Source: Fluviicola sp. (GTDB lineage: Bacteria; Bacteroidota; Bacteroidia; Flavobacteriales_D; Crocinitomicaceae). From it: a stretch of 45,010 bases of DNA. Made by a program: the position numbers and the translations under genes. This document shows positions 16,276 through 24,171 of this stretch, one piece after another. Below the pieces are notes generated by a model, which saw only the letters and a list, made by a program, of their open reading frames with translations, was not told where the DNA came from and searched no databases. Location: contig NVXV01000021.1 in the NCBI GenBank assembly GCA_002734085.1, forward strand, positions 9,258 through 54,267, read 5' to 3'. The stretch's first letter is position 1. Every line of letters begins with the position of its first letter.

Positions 16276-16806
16276 TTGGAAACACCATTAGAAAAAATAT
16301 TAGCGAAATCGTACAAGCAGGAAATGATGGCTTATATAGCATCACATCCAAATGCGTTTGAAGAATTAATTGAACTCGCCATAGCCAACAAACAACCTTA
16401 TTCTTGGAGGGCCGCTTGGTTGTTGTGGAGTTGTATGGAAAACAATGACAAACGAATAAAAAAACAGATACCTACCATCTTAGAAAATCTAGATGCATTT
16501 AAAGATGGACATCAACGTAATTTAATTAACATCCTTCAAAAGATGCAGATTCCTGAAGAATATGAAGGACGGCTATTTGATAGTTGTGTGAATATATGGG
16601 AGGACACAGATAAACAATCTTCTGTGAGATTCAAAGCGTTTGAATGCATTGTAGAAATCACTAAAAGGTATCCGGAACTGTATAATGAAGTCGCTACACT
16701 TACCGAAGAACGATATATAGCACCGCTTTCGGAGGGAATTAAAAGATCAATCTTTAAAAAGATAAAGATTCTAGACCAAATGAATGCGGCAGACAACAAC
16801 GGGTAA
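16276..16806 (+). CDS. Hypothetical helical-repeat (HEAT-like) protein
   Basis: 176 residues from TTG 16276. The first in-frame ATG is 16 codons in, but the leading 'LEKILAKSYKQEMMAYIASHP' looks like part of the fold, so TTG is preferred. The whole protein is amphipathic helices in pairs: 'FEELIELAIANKQPYSWRAAWLLWSCM', 'RIKKQIPTILENLDAFKDGHQRNLINIL' and 'SSVRFKAFECIVEITKRYPELYNEV'. This matches HEAT/ARM-type solenoids. I recall similar short proteins in Bacteroidota with no known function. No signal peptide. It stands between the S2 repeat and the YdeI-like gene (38 bp downstream). Confidence 0.7.
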   Translation: METPLEKILAKSYKQEMMAYIASHPNAFEELIELAIANKQPYSWRAAWLLWSCMENNDKRIKKQIPTILENLDAFKDGHQRNLINILQKMQIPEEYEGRLFDSCVNIWEDTDKQSSVRFKAFECIVEITKRYPELYNEVATLTEERYIAPLSEGIKRSIFKKIKILDQMNAADNNG

Positions 16807-16844
16807 AGGACGTAAGAATTTTACCAGCTAACAGATTAGAGAAA

Positions 16845-17420
16845 ATGAACGACATCGAAGAATATTGCCCCAACAACAGAGAAGACTGGAGAAATTGGCT
16901 CGAATTGAACCATAAGCGGAAAGATGCCGTTTGGCTCATTTTTTACAAGAAAAAATCACCGGATCATAACCTCAGTTGGAGTGAATCCGTGGACGAAGCC
17001 CTCTGCTTTGGTTGGATTGACAGTACAAAACGAGCAATAGACGAAGAGAAATACATCCAATATTTTAGCAAACGCAACGCAAAAAGTAATTGGTCAAAGA
17101 TCAATAAGGATAAAGTGAAAACCTTGATAGACCAAGGACTGATGACAGAAGAAGGGTACAAAAGCATTGAGATAGCCAAAGAAAATGGTTCTTGGACAAT
17201 GCTCGATGAGGTGGAAGCACTTATCATTCCAGAAGATTTAAAACGAGAATTGGATGCAAACAAAGGGGCAATGGAATTCTATGACACGCTAAGTAAATCT
17301 ATTAAAAAGGGATTACTGTATTGGGTCATCTCTGCGAAACGAAAGGAAACAAGACAAAAAAGAATTTTAGAAATTGTCGAAAATGCAAGTAGAAATTTGA
17401 AACCAAAACAGTTTAGGTAG
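16845..17420 (+). CDS. YdeI/OmpD-associated family protein
   Basis: 191 residues. It begins 'CPNNREDWRNWLELNHKRKDAVWLIFYKKKS' and has 'LSWSESVDEALCFGWIDSTKRAIDEEKYIQYFSKRNAKSNWSKINKDKV', the signature of the YdeI family. The C-terminal 'KKGLLYWVISAKRKETRQKRILEIVENASRNLKP' is the family's typical tail. E. coli YdeI is linked to OmpD/polymyxin resistance and called a bacteriocin-protection protein, but its biochemistry is unclear. Cytosolic, no signal peptide. It follows the HEAT-like gene by 38 bp with a short inverted repeat GGTAAA/TTTTACC between them, so cotranscription is possible. Confidence 0.88.
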   Translation: MNDIEEYCPNNREDWRNWLELNHKRKDAVWLIFYKKKSPDHNLSWSESVDEALCFGWIDSTKRAIDEEKYIQYFSKRNAKSNWSKINKDKVKTLIDQGLMTEEGYKSIEIAKENGSWTMLDEVEALIIPEDLKRELDANKGAMEFYDTLSKSIKKGLLYWVISAKRKETRQKRILEIVENASRNLKPKQFR

Positions 17421-17493
17421 AAAAGAGGTGTAATATTGTGATGGGTGAGTTGAGGATTGTAAGGGGATTTGGTAGGTTAATTGAATTCAGTCG

Positions 17494-17665
17494 TTTGCAA
17501 ATGGTTGTTGTCAGATAAAGTTTTTGGCTCGGAGGGCTTGCACTTTATGGAAAAACTTGATTTAGTGATGTTTGTTAGGGATTTGTAATTTGTTTTTTTG
17601 TTTATATTTATGGGTGTATAAACTTGGTAATGTGTTTATTGACTTTTTCAGTATAGACATTATGG
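17494..17665 (+). promoter_or_regulatory. Conserved ~170-nt leader, copy B (before the amidohydrolase)
   Basis: Same order as copy A at 13159. A 25-bp block at 17494-17518 matches A at 20 of 25 positions, and all five differences are transitions. Then, 99 nt after the block (101 in A), comes the stem ATAAAC-10 nt-GTTTAT (17618-17639), preceded by TTTTTTGTTTATATTTAT. ATTATGG (17659-17665) stands where A has GTTGTGG. It fills the 266-bp gap between the YdeI-like gene and the amidohydrolase gene. Confidence 0.6.
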
Positions 17666-17686
17666 ATAAACTAAAAAAAAGATAAC

Positions 17687-19099
17687 ATGAAAATGCTCGA
17701 TGACCAATTGAACCTATTCAAGCAAATAGCTACTGAAACTATTAGTAATAATGCTGATTCTAGATTAAGTCCTGTTGTGAAAAATATTATAAAAAAAAAC
17801 AACTTTGTCTATGATGCTCATGCCCATATTTTTGATGGAAAGTGTATTGATGTCAAATATTTTGTGACACGATTTATTGGTTCGGTTCCTGAGAAATTTC
17901 TTAGACGAGTATGGAGAGTATTAACAAGACGGGAGAGGGAGATTTTCAAATTAAATGAAATGAGTCGTGAGCAATTGCTAGATATATTATATGATGATAA
18001 ACTGAAAATAAGATATGATGAAGATTTTGATAGGTATCTGTCTGAGTTGGAAACAACTGTTGAAACAGAATTAAAACAGTTTAATGAAGAAAAAGAACTG
18101 GCGTCAATCTTAGACTTTGATTGGAAAAACTTTTTAGGAAGACTGCTCTCCATAATCAAAATCTTAAAGACATCCAGAATGAGTAAAGTATATAAAGAGT
18201 TTCATAAGAAGTATTCAGTCCAAAATATAGAAGGAGGTGATTTATTAACTGTTGTACTAGGGATGGACCTTAATATGAGTTGGGGTAAAGCTATTCAAGA
18301 GTCATATGATGAACAGTTCTATGAATTATTAGATTTATCTTACAGGAAACCTATTATACCTTTTTTACCTCTCGATCCTAGGAGAGCAGAGGAGAAAAAT
18401 GATGAGGATGGTAATGAATATCAGTTTAATCAATTATACGATAAATTCTTAGAGGCTTTCGATAAAAACAGTGATAGAAATTATTTTGGTGTAAAAATAT
18501 ACCCTGCCTTAGGATACTTACCTTCTGATAGTCGATTACAGCCGCTATTTGAAATATGTGCAGCCAAAGGTATTCCAGTAGTTACGCATTGTGGGGGAGA
18601 GGTCGTTTCTTCATTTAAATGGGGGTTCGATGTTGATCGATTCGGAGAAATAGTTCGGTGTGAGGGTAACTCAAGAAAGGAACGCGCTCGCTGGTTAAAC
18701 GAACCTTTAAATTGGAAACCAGTTCTTGAAAAACACGGAGGCTTAAAACTTAATCTTGGACATTTCGGTGGCGCAGATGCTTGGGAAAGTTCAAAAGGTG
18801 AAACAGCACATAGAAAGCAAGAGATATTTGACCTGATGAGAGATCACTCTGTTTATACAGACTTTTCCTTTAATCTAGAGGATGAAGGTGCAACTGATAA
18901 TTTTGTTCAAAAACTTCAGAATGAAGATGAAGAATCTGAATTAATGAAAACGAGATGTATGTTCGGAACAGATTTCTGGGTTGTGTTACCAATGTCGAAC
19001 CTATTAGAAGACACAAGACAATTCATGATGAAAGTTGGTAATGATAAAAAGAAAATGTTGAAAGATAATGTTATAGAGTTCCTAGGCATAAACTCCTGA
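17687..19099 (+). CDS. Amidohydrolase-superfamily TIM-barrel metal-dependent hydrolase
   Basis: 470 residues, no signal peptide. The metal-site motifs appear in order: 'YDAHAHIFD' with His45 and His47; 'FGVKIYPALGY' with a Lys that may be the bridging ligand; 'PVVTHCGG'; 'LNLGHFGG'; and a late 'RCMFGTDFWV' Asp. This layout fits the amidohydrolase_2/TatD-like group. An unusual charged helical insertion (~75-175, 'RRVWRVLTRREREIFKLNEMSREQL') separates the first motif from the barrel core. Substrate unknown. The next gene, a metallophosphoesterase, starts 29 bp later, so the two are probably an operon. It has the conserved leader upstream. Confidence 0.85.
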   Translation: MKMLDDQLNLFKQIATETISNNADSRLSPVVKNIIKKNNFVYDAHAHIFDGKCIDVKYFVTRFIGSVPEKFLRRVWRVLTRREREIFKLNEMSREQLLDILYDDKLKIRYDEDFDRYLSELETTVETELKQFNEEKELASILDFDWKNFLGRLLSIIKILKTSRMSKVYKEFHKKYSVQNIEGGDLLTVVLGMDLNMSWGKAIQESYDEQFYELLDLSYRKPIIPFLPLDPRRAEEKNDEDGNEYQFNQLYDKFLEAFDKNSDRNYFGVKIYPALGYLPSDSRLQPLFEICAAKGIPVVTHCGGEVVSSFKWGFDVDRFGEIVRCEGNSRKERARWLNEPLNWKPVLEKHGGLKLNLGHFGGADAWESSKGETAHRKQEIFDLMRDHSVYTDFSFNLEDEGATDNFVQKLQNEDEESELMKTRCMFGTDFWVVLPMSNLLEDTRQFMMKVGNDKKKMLKDNVIEFLGINS

Positions 19100-19128
19100 T
19101 TTAAGATTTTTAAATTAAAACAATAAGA

Positions 19129-19953
19129 ATGAAAATTATTCACATTAGTGACTTGCAGTACCAAGCTTCTGACCGTAAAGATAGAATCGATAAATTCATT
19201 AAGAAAATAATTAACCACTACTCTGAAACAAATGAAAAGCCATTGATCATCTACACAGGAGACCTTGTGGAAGACGCGTTTAAAAGCGAAATGACAGCAC
19301 ACAGAACTCAATTGCAAGAGTTTGTTGATGCAGGCTTTGAAATGCTCATATGCCCCGGGAATCATGATCAAAAAAGGAATGGCTTTAATGCTCGTTTCTA
19401 CGATACTAATCTAGCCATGTTTAGCGACATATTCAGTGATCTTCTACCACAAGGAAAGCATTACTACAGTGAAGATGATAATAACCTTTTGAGCTGGCCA
19501 CTTGTGCACCAATATGGGTCTTATTTTTTTATTGGACTCGATTCAAATGAAGGAATGCACAATAATTACTCTGCATGTGGTAAAATTGAGCGTAAACAAC
19601 GTTCTGCATTGAAAAAAGCTCTTAACGACATTAAGAAGGCTGACAGCAACGCAATTATTGTTGTTTACCTGCATCACGAGCCATTTGAATACACCATCAG
19701 CACAGGTGTGCCTGGACCATGGGATTATCACTTTATGAAACTCAAAAAACGTGAAAAACTGCTAAGAATTCTCAAAGGTCGCGTCAATGTGCTTCTTTTT
19801 GGACACAACCACAATTTCGACCGTAGAGTATCACGTGAGCAAAAATGGGGAATTGACTTAATACTGAGGAATGCTGGTGCTATCATGAACGTTTCTGACA
19901 ATAAATTTGCCGAGATTGATCTTGCAAATGATTTTACTCTCAAACACCTTTAA
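19129..19953 (+). CDS. Calcineurin-like metallophosphoesterase
   Basis: 274 residues. Dimetal motifs in order: 'HISDLQY' (DxQ instead of the usual DxH), 'YTGDLVED', 'CPGNHDQ', 'YLHHEPF', and 'LLFGHNHNFDRR'. All but the first are canonical; Gln at that place is known in some subfamilies. It should hydrolyse a phosphodiester or phosphomonoester in the cytosol, as there is no signal peptide. The N-terminal half resembles cyclic-nucleotide-phosphodiesterase-like members, but the substrate cannot be read. It lies 29 bp behind the amidohydrolase and is presumably cotranscribed. Base composition at the 5' half is slightly more GC-rich than its neighbour. Confidence 0.88.
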   Translation: MKIIHISDLQYQASDRKDRIDKFIKKIINHYSETNEKPLIIYTGDLVEDAFKSEMTAHRTQLQEFVDAGFEMLICPGNHDQKRNGFNARFYDTNLAMFSDIFSDLLPQGKHYYSEDDNNLLSWPLVHQYGSYFFIGLDSNEGMHNNYSACGKIERKQRSALKKALNDIKKADSNAIIVVYLHHEPFEYTISTGVPGPWDYHFMKLKKREKLLRILKGRVNVLLFGHNHNFDRRVSREQKWGIDLILRNAGAIMNVSDNKFAEIDLANDFTLKHL

Positions 19954-20090
19954 GCAACGAAATAAAGTAAGTCATCTTATTTTTGCTAGCTTTTTTATAG
20001 ATTCTATAGCAATTTATCAAAAAGCCCTAGAAAAAAATTATCAGAATTATAAAGTAAAAATTTGATAATCGAAAAGCTTCATACAAAAAA

Positions 20091-20143
20091 TGGTGTAATT
20101 TATACACTACGGGATACGCACCTTACACGTTGCGTTTACACCA
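20091..20143. repeat. Compound inverted repeat before the lipocalin-like gene
   Basis: TGGTGTAA (20091-20098) is perfectly inverted at 20136-20143. ACGCA (20116-20120) and TGCGT (20131-20135) pair inside it. The left arm carries a 17-nt bulge. It ends 17 bp before the ATG at 20161 and fits the pattern of hairpin repeats between the accessory genes. 19954-20090 shows nothing else clear. Confidence 0.55.
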
Positions 20144-20160
20144 CTTTAAAAACAAGTTAA

Positions 20161-20574
20161 ATGAACATTTCAGGACAATGGATTGGTACTCTAACTTATG
20201 GGCAAGAGTATGGTGATTTAGCAGGAAAAACTCTTAGGTTCGAGATGGAACTATCACAAATTGAAAATAAATTTTCCGGACTTTCGAAAGATCTTGATGG
20301 TGTTGGAGTTAATCCTGATCCAGCAGAAATAAAAGGAAAATTAACCGAAAATGAAATCAACTTTGTAAAGCAATATAGATCACTGCACCTTGCAGACAAG
20401 AACAACAGCATCGATAAATCACGAAAAGGACCAAAAATTTTCTATTCAGGTAGGTACGATGAAGCTTTGAAAGAATTTTCTGGACTCTGGAAGATGTTTG
20501 TACAAAGAAAGTTCTTTGGTTTAATTCCAATAAATAGGCATACTTCGGGAACCTGGGAGATGAAAAGAAAATAA
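20161..20574 (+). CDS. Lipocalin-like beta-barrel protein, hypothetical
   Basis: 137 residues, no signal peptide. The start 'MNISGQWIGTLTYGQEYGDLAGKTLRFEMELSQIENKFSGLSKDLDGVG' followed by 'AEIKGKLTENEINFVKQY' and the closing 'SGTWEMKRK' show strand-turn repeats (G.W.G...YG, F.G, I.G). I associate these with small lipocalin/fatty-acid-binding-like barrels of Bacteroidota. Cytosolic. Function unknown; a ligand-binding barrel is the most that can be inferred. It is a lone gene behind a hairpin repeat, possibly the last member of the cassette-like strip, and is convergent with the helicase fragment that follows. Confidence 0.7.
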   Translation: MNISGQWIGTLTYGQEYGDLAGKTLRFEMELSQIENKFSGLSKDLDGVGVNPDPAEIKGKLTENEINFVKQYRSLHLADKNNSIDKSRKGPKIFYSGRYDEALKEFSGLWKMFVQRKFFGLIPINRHTSGTWEMKRK

Positions 20575-20625
20575 AAACGAACAATTTCCATTCTCACCTA
20601 TCAAAAATTCGATAATAAGTACCCC

Positions 20626-20970
20626 CTAATATATCAACTCAAAAACACTATGATAACACCCACACCCCTCCGTATAATCAATAAACGCCTTATAAAAACC
20701 ATCCTTCCCCAACTTAGTAGAATCTCCAATCACAATTAACTTTAGCTTAGCTCTGGTCATTGCTACGTTCATTCTGCGGTAATCTTTAAGGAATCCGATA
20801 TTTCCATCGGGGTTACTTCTCACCAAAGAAAGAATAACCACATCTGCTTCTTGTCCTTGGAAAGAATCGGCGGTAATTACACTTAAGTCCTCCAACCGAA
20901 GTACCTACCATTCGGAAGATTTGGCGAAATCCACTTGAAAGTTGCACGGGATAAAAGGAGAAGATAACCT
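20626..20970 (-). pseudogene. Truncated second copy of the SF1 helicase C-terminus
   Basis: Read on the minus strand, 20895-20626 encodes 89 residues almost identical to the end of the helicase at 22307-24127: 'DSFQGQEADVVILSLVRSNPDG', 'YRRMNVAMTRAK', 'YHSVFEL'. Homology also continues upstream to ~20970: 'VIFSPFIPCNFQVDFAKSSEW' then a TAG stop, against 'VVFISPYAGQVELAK' in the intact gene. It is therefore a relic, not a small gene. DNA similarity extends a little past the stop codon. The relic abuts the left inverted repeat of the ATPase unit. Confidence 0.85.
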
Positions 20971-20979
20971 TGCAAAATG

Positions 20980-21002
20980 AACTTAGACTTTCAAATTACA
21001 AG
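20980..21002. repeat. Left 23-bp inverted repeat of the ATPase unit
   Basis: AACTTAGACTTTCAAATTAC.. is the inverse of 22229-22251 with one mismatch. It overlaps the last codons of the ATPase gene (stop at 20996-20998). Confidence 0.75.
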
Positions 21003-22192
21003 GTTGCAACCTTGGCTTTAATCAACTCAATAAACTCGATTAATCCGATTACTTCAACGTCGTTTGGTAAGGGGTAACGATCCTGACTGGAATTAATGAC
21101 CCATTTATGTGTTGCTTGAATGTCCTTGCAGGCTTCATAAAAACCTCTACTTAATTTCGGAGCCGAGGCACGTTTTACTTCTATAGCCCAGACTTCTTGG
21201 TTCGGGGTATGTAATACCAAATCAATTTCAACTTGTGTTGCTGTTCTAAAATAACTGGATTCCCATCGGTCATCTAAAATGCTGAGTATATTTTCTATAA
21301 CAAATCCTTCCCAACTTGCACCCATTGAGGGATACGTAAATAGGGCATCCATACTTGGTAATCTCAGTAAACTATGTAAAATCCCTGTGTCTCGAATGTA
21401 AATTTTAGGAGATTTTATCAAGCGTTTTTTTATGTTTCCTGACCAGGGTTGTAATTGACGGACCATATAAAAGTCGGTTAATACATCTAAGTGGCTTTTA
21501 ATTGTCGTATGACTTAGCTCCAAACTCCTACCAATTTCACTTGAATTTACTTGATTTCCATTGTAGTGCGCCAACATTTTCCAAAATCGTTTGAGTTGTG
21601 TAGGGGCGATTCCAACCCCCATAGAAGGAAGGTCTCTTTCCATATATGTTGATATGAAATCACTTCTCCAGTTCCAACTCTCTTCGTTATCATCTGCTAG
21701 GTAGCTATCAGGGAAACCACCATTTAGCCATAGTTTGTCAAGGTCAAACTTGTTTCCTTCATGTACAAAAAGTTCAGAAGTAGTAAAAGGGGTTAACTCC
21801 AAATATCTAATTCGACCCGCTAAGGTTTCAGAAGAATGCTGCAATAAATCTCGTGAGGCAGAACCTAAAAGTAAAAAATGACCTGCTCGTTCTCCATTTC
21901 TTTTTCTTTCGTCAACGATTCCACGAATTACACGAAATAGGTCTGGCTTTCTTTGTACTTCGTCGATAATCAATAATTCATTTGAAAATCTTTTGAGATA
22001 CGCTTCAGGGTCGCGTAATTTGTTAAAATCAGCATCTGATTCTAAATCCAAATAGGTTGTTTTCTTCTCTAATGACTTGGAGACCTTTAGTGCAGACGTT
22101 GTTTTACCCACTTGTCTAGGACCTAATAAAGCAACTACAGGCATTGCATTCAAAGCCTTTTCTAGTTTTTTCTGAATATCTCTTTTAATCAT
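20996..22192 (-). CDS. AAA-type ATPase with DUF4143 domain
   Basis: 398 residues. Walker A 'LLGPRQVGKTTSA' is at ~22-34, Walker B 'LLIIDEVQRKPD' at ~70-82, and 'FLLLGSASRDLLQ' holds the sensor-1 region. The C-terminal half is DUF4143: 'FISTYMERDLPSMGVGIAPTQLKRFWKMLAHYNGNQVNSSEIGRSLELSHTTIKSHLDVL' (a winged-helix-like part), then a nuclease-like end 'ATQVEIDLVLHTPNQEVWAIEVKRA' whose D..(x)n..EVK resembles a PD-(D/E)XK fold. Such proteins are abundant, mobile and of unknown role. The gene lies between 23-bp inverted repeats and has its own TAnnTTTG element inside them. It separates an intact helicase gene from a broken copy of its tail. Confidence 0.88.
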   Translation of the reverse strand: MIKRDIQKKLEKALNAMPVVALLGPRQVGKTTSALKVSKSLEKKTTYLDLESDADFNKLRDPEAYLKRFSNELLIIDEVQRKPDLFRVIRGIVDERKRNGERAGHFLLLGSASRDLLQHSSETLAGRIRYLELTPFTTSELFVHEGNKFDLDKLWLNGGFPDSYLADDNEESWNWRSDFISTYMERDLPSMGVGIAPTQLKRFWKMLAHYNGNQVNSSEIGRSLELSHTTIKSHLDVLTDFYMVRQLQPWSGNIKKRLIKSPKIYIRDTGILHSLLRLPSMDALFTYPSMGASWEGFVIENILSILDDRWESSYFRTATQVEIDLVLHTPNQEVWAIEVKRASAPKLSRGFYEACKDIQATHKWVINSSQDRYPLPNDVEVIGLIEFIELIKAKVATL

Positions 22193-22211
22193 TTCTTATG
22201 GATTGATCAGT

Positions 22212-22219
22212 CAAATATA
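22212..22219 (-). promoter_or_regulatory. -7 promoter element of the DUF4143 ATPase
   Basis: TATATTTG on the minus strand, an exact TAnnTTTG match 19 bases before the start codon. It lies inside the inverted repeats, so the unit would carry its own promoter. Confidence 0.55.
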
Positions 22220-22228
22220 TAAAATAAA

Positions 22229-22251
22229 CTTGTATTTTGAAAGTCTAAGTT
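22229..22251. repeat. Right 23-bp inverted repeat of the ATPase unit
   Basis: CTTGTATTTTGAAAGTCTAA.. mirrors 20980-21002 with one mismatch. It lies 36 bp upstream of the ATPase start and 55 bp downstream of the helicase stop. Confidence 0.75.
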
Positions 22252-22306
22252 TCAATTTACAACCTTAATCCTGTCCAATAACTGACAGTTATTCGCCACT
22301 AAACCC

Positions 22307-24127
22307 CTAATACATCAACTCAAAAACACTATGGTAACACCCATTCTCCTCCGTATAATCAATAAACGCCTTATAAAAACCATCTTTCCCCAGCGTAGTA
22401 GAATCTCCAATAATAATTAACTTTTGTTTGGCTCTGGTCATCGCTACGTTCATTCTGCGGTAATCTTTAAGGAACCCGATATTTCCATCGGGGTTACTTC
22501 TCACCAAAGAAAGAATGACCACATCCGCTTCTTGTCCTTGGAAGGAATCTATTGTACTTACTCTGATGTTTTCCAATTGCGTTTTGGCCAACTCCACTTG
22601 ACCTGCGTATGGTGAAATAAAAACCACTTCATCCTGGTCCGTTTTCCAGGCATCGAGAGATTTGACCACCGTATCGAGTTCATCGGGATTGAAAATACTT
22701 CCCGTTTCTTCTTTTTTCTCGTCGAAGTTGGCGCCAGCGGTATCGTAAAAGAGGAGGTGCTCCCCCGTGTTTTCTTTATTCGATTGCAAAGCGGAGTCGT
22801 AGAAATAACTCGAAGAAAAATCGGCAATTTGTGGCGGCATGCGGTATTGGAGATTTAATAAGTTGGAGGTTAAACCAGACTCAAATCCGCGTTCTAAAAT
22901 TGAAATCGACAAACCATCTCGTGCTGCTTGATCATCAATTACAGTAGGAGGGAGCTGAAAAGGATCTCCCGCCAGAATAAAACGTTCTCCTTTTTGTAGA
23001 ACAATCCACGCCATGGGTTCGAGGCATTGCGCAGCTTCATCGAGGATCACCAAATCAAAATGCGTATCGCGAATTAATGAATCGGAAAGTCCGACTGGTG
23101 TTCCAATGATTACCTCTGCATTTTCGACTGATTTTTCCAGATAATGCGTTGTCGTCTTTTTTATTTCATCTCTCAGCGCTTTGAATTCAGCAAAAAGCAA
23201 CTTGCGTTGTTCCCGTTCAGATTTTCCAAAATTTCGTTTGTACTGCTTCGCCATTTTACGGAATTCATTGGCTCTGATTTTTAGTTTTTTCAGCGGTTTC
23301 GCAAATTCGTCTTGACTCAAAATGCCTTCAGGTGTGTGTTTCCAAACATCTTCATTGACTTTTATCGTGTTCCCCAAACGCAGCACATTTATTCCGCGAT
23401 GGATAAGGCTTTTCGCAAAATGATCCACCGCAGCGTTACTCGGCGCACTGATTAGAATCTTTTTGTTGCTTTTTAATTGTTCCACAACTTCCACAAGTGT
23501 AGTCGTTTTCCCTGTACCCGGAGGACCATGTACCAAAGTGACAGGCGAATCAATCATACAATTCTCCACCGCTTGTTTCTGCGAGTCGTTGAGTGAAGCA
23601 TTGTGCCAGTTTTTTACCGGTTTTCGCTCGTTCTTTTCAGGCAATGCTTTGATGCCATGGAGATAACCAAACAGCTTTTCAAGATGTGGATCTTCGCCTT
23701 TTTCAATGGATTTCAGTACGCCATGCATTTGGTTAAACGAGCGACTGTCGGGCAATAATTTGATACCAATTCGTCCTTGATCTAGCCAATCCGGAAAGTC
23801 ATCTGCGAAAAGCGTGAGTTCCCCCTTCCCTTGCGCAATCGTTAAAAGTTGACCATTACAAAGTTCTTCTGAATTCTCGCTAAAAACAGCAATGGGCGAA
23901 CCGCCATTGAATTGCGTTTGATTGTATTCGTGCGAAAAGGAAAAATGAATGATCGGATAATCCGCATACCCGAATCTTTTGCGCGTAATTTGAATCGGAG
24001 AAATCACAACTCCTTTGTGACGTAATTCTTTTATTGAAAGAGAAGCATTAAACCATCTTTTCTCTTGCGCTTCCTGTTCTGCACGAAGTAAATTTCTAAG
24101 TGATTGTATTTTATCTTGAATGGTCAT
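22307..24127 (-). CDS. SF1B helicase, UPF1/IGHMBP2-like
   Basis: 606 residues. An N-terminal beta-rich region (~1-175) with 'VVISPIQITRKRFGYADYPIIHFS' precedes helicase motif I 'LVHGPPGTGKTTT' (198-210), Ia 'ILISAPSNAAVDHF', II 'LVILDEAAQC', III 'FILAGDPFQLPPTV', IV/V 'STIDSFQGQEADVVILSLVRSN' and VI 'RRMNVAMTRAK'. All ATPase/helicase motifs are present. Members unwind RNA or DNA 5'-to-3'; the bacterial role is not defined. Cytosolic. The gene is intact although its tail has a degraded duplicate at 20626-20970. Divergent from the antiporter, with a 56-bp palindrome between them. Confidence 0.9.
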   Translation of the reverse strand: MTIQDKIQSLRNLLRAEQEAQEKRWFNASLSIKELRHKGVVISPIQITRKRFGYADYPIIHFSFSHEYNQTQFNGGSPIAVFSENSEELCNGQLLTIAQGKGELTLFADDFPDWLDQGRIGIKLLPDSRSFNQMHGVLKSIEKGEDPHLEKLFGYLHGIKALPEKNERKPVKNWHNASLNDSQKQAVENCMIDSPVTLVHGPPGTGKTTTLVEVVEQLKSNKKILISAPSNAAVDHFAKSLIHRGINVLRLGNTIKVNEDVWKHTPEGILSQDEFAKPLKKLKIRANEFRKMAKQYKRNFGKSEREQRKLLFAEFKALRDEIKKTTTHYLEKSVENAEVIIGTPVGLSDSLIRDTHFDLVILDEAAQCLEPMAWIVLQKGERFILAGDPFQLPPTVIDDQAARDGLSISILERGFESGLTSNLLNLQYRMPPQIADFSSSYFYDSALQSNKENTGEHLLFYDTAGANFDEKKEETGSIFNPDELDTVVKSLDAWKTDQDEVVFISPYAGQVELAKTQLENIRVSTIDSFQGQEADVVILSLVRSNPDGNIGFLKDYRRMNVAMTRAKQKLIIIGDSTTLGKDGFYKAFIDYTEENGCYHSVFELMY

Positions 24128-24171
24128 TCTGTAAAAAAATATAATTTTAATCCTCGGTGTCTGATGAAATG

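Noticed and set aside
13094-20600. CRISPR array
   Set aside because: The repeats are few, irregularly spaced by whole genes and hairpin-like with differing centres; no cas gene is present.
20626-20895. Small separate gene of 89 codons
   Set aside because: It is a degraded duplicate of the helicase tail; homology continues upstream across a stop codon.
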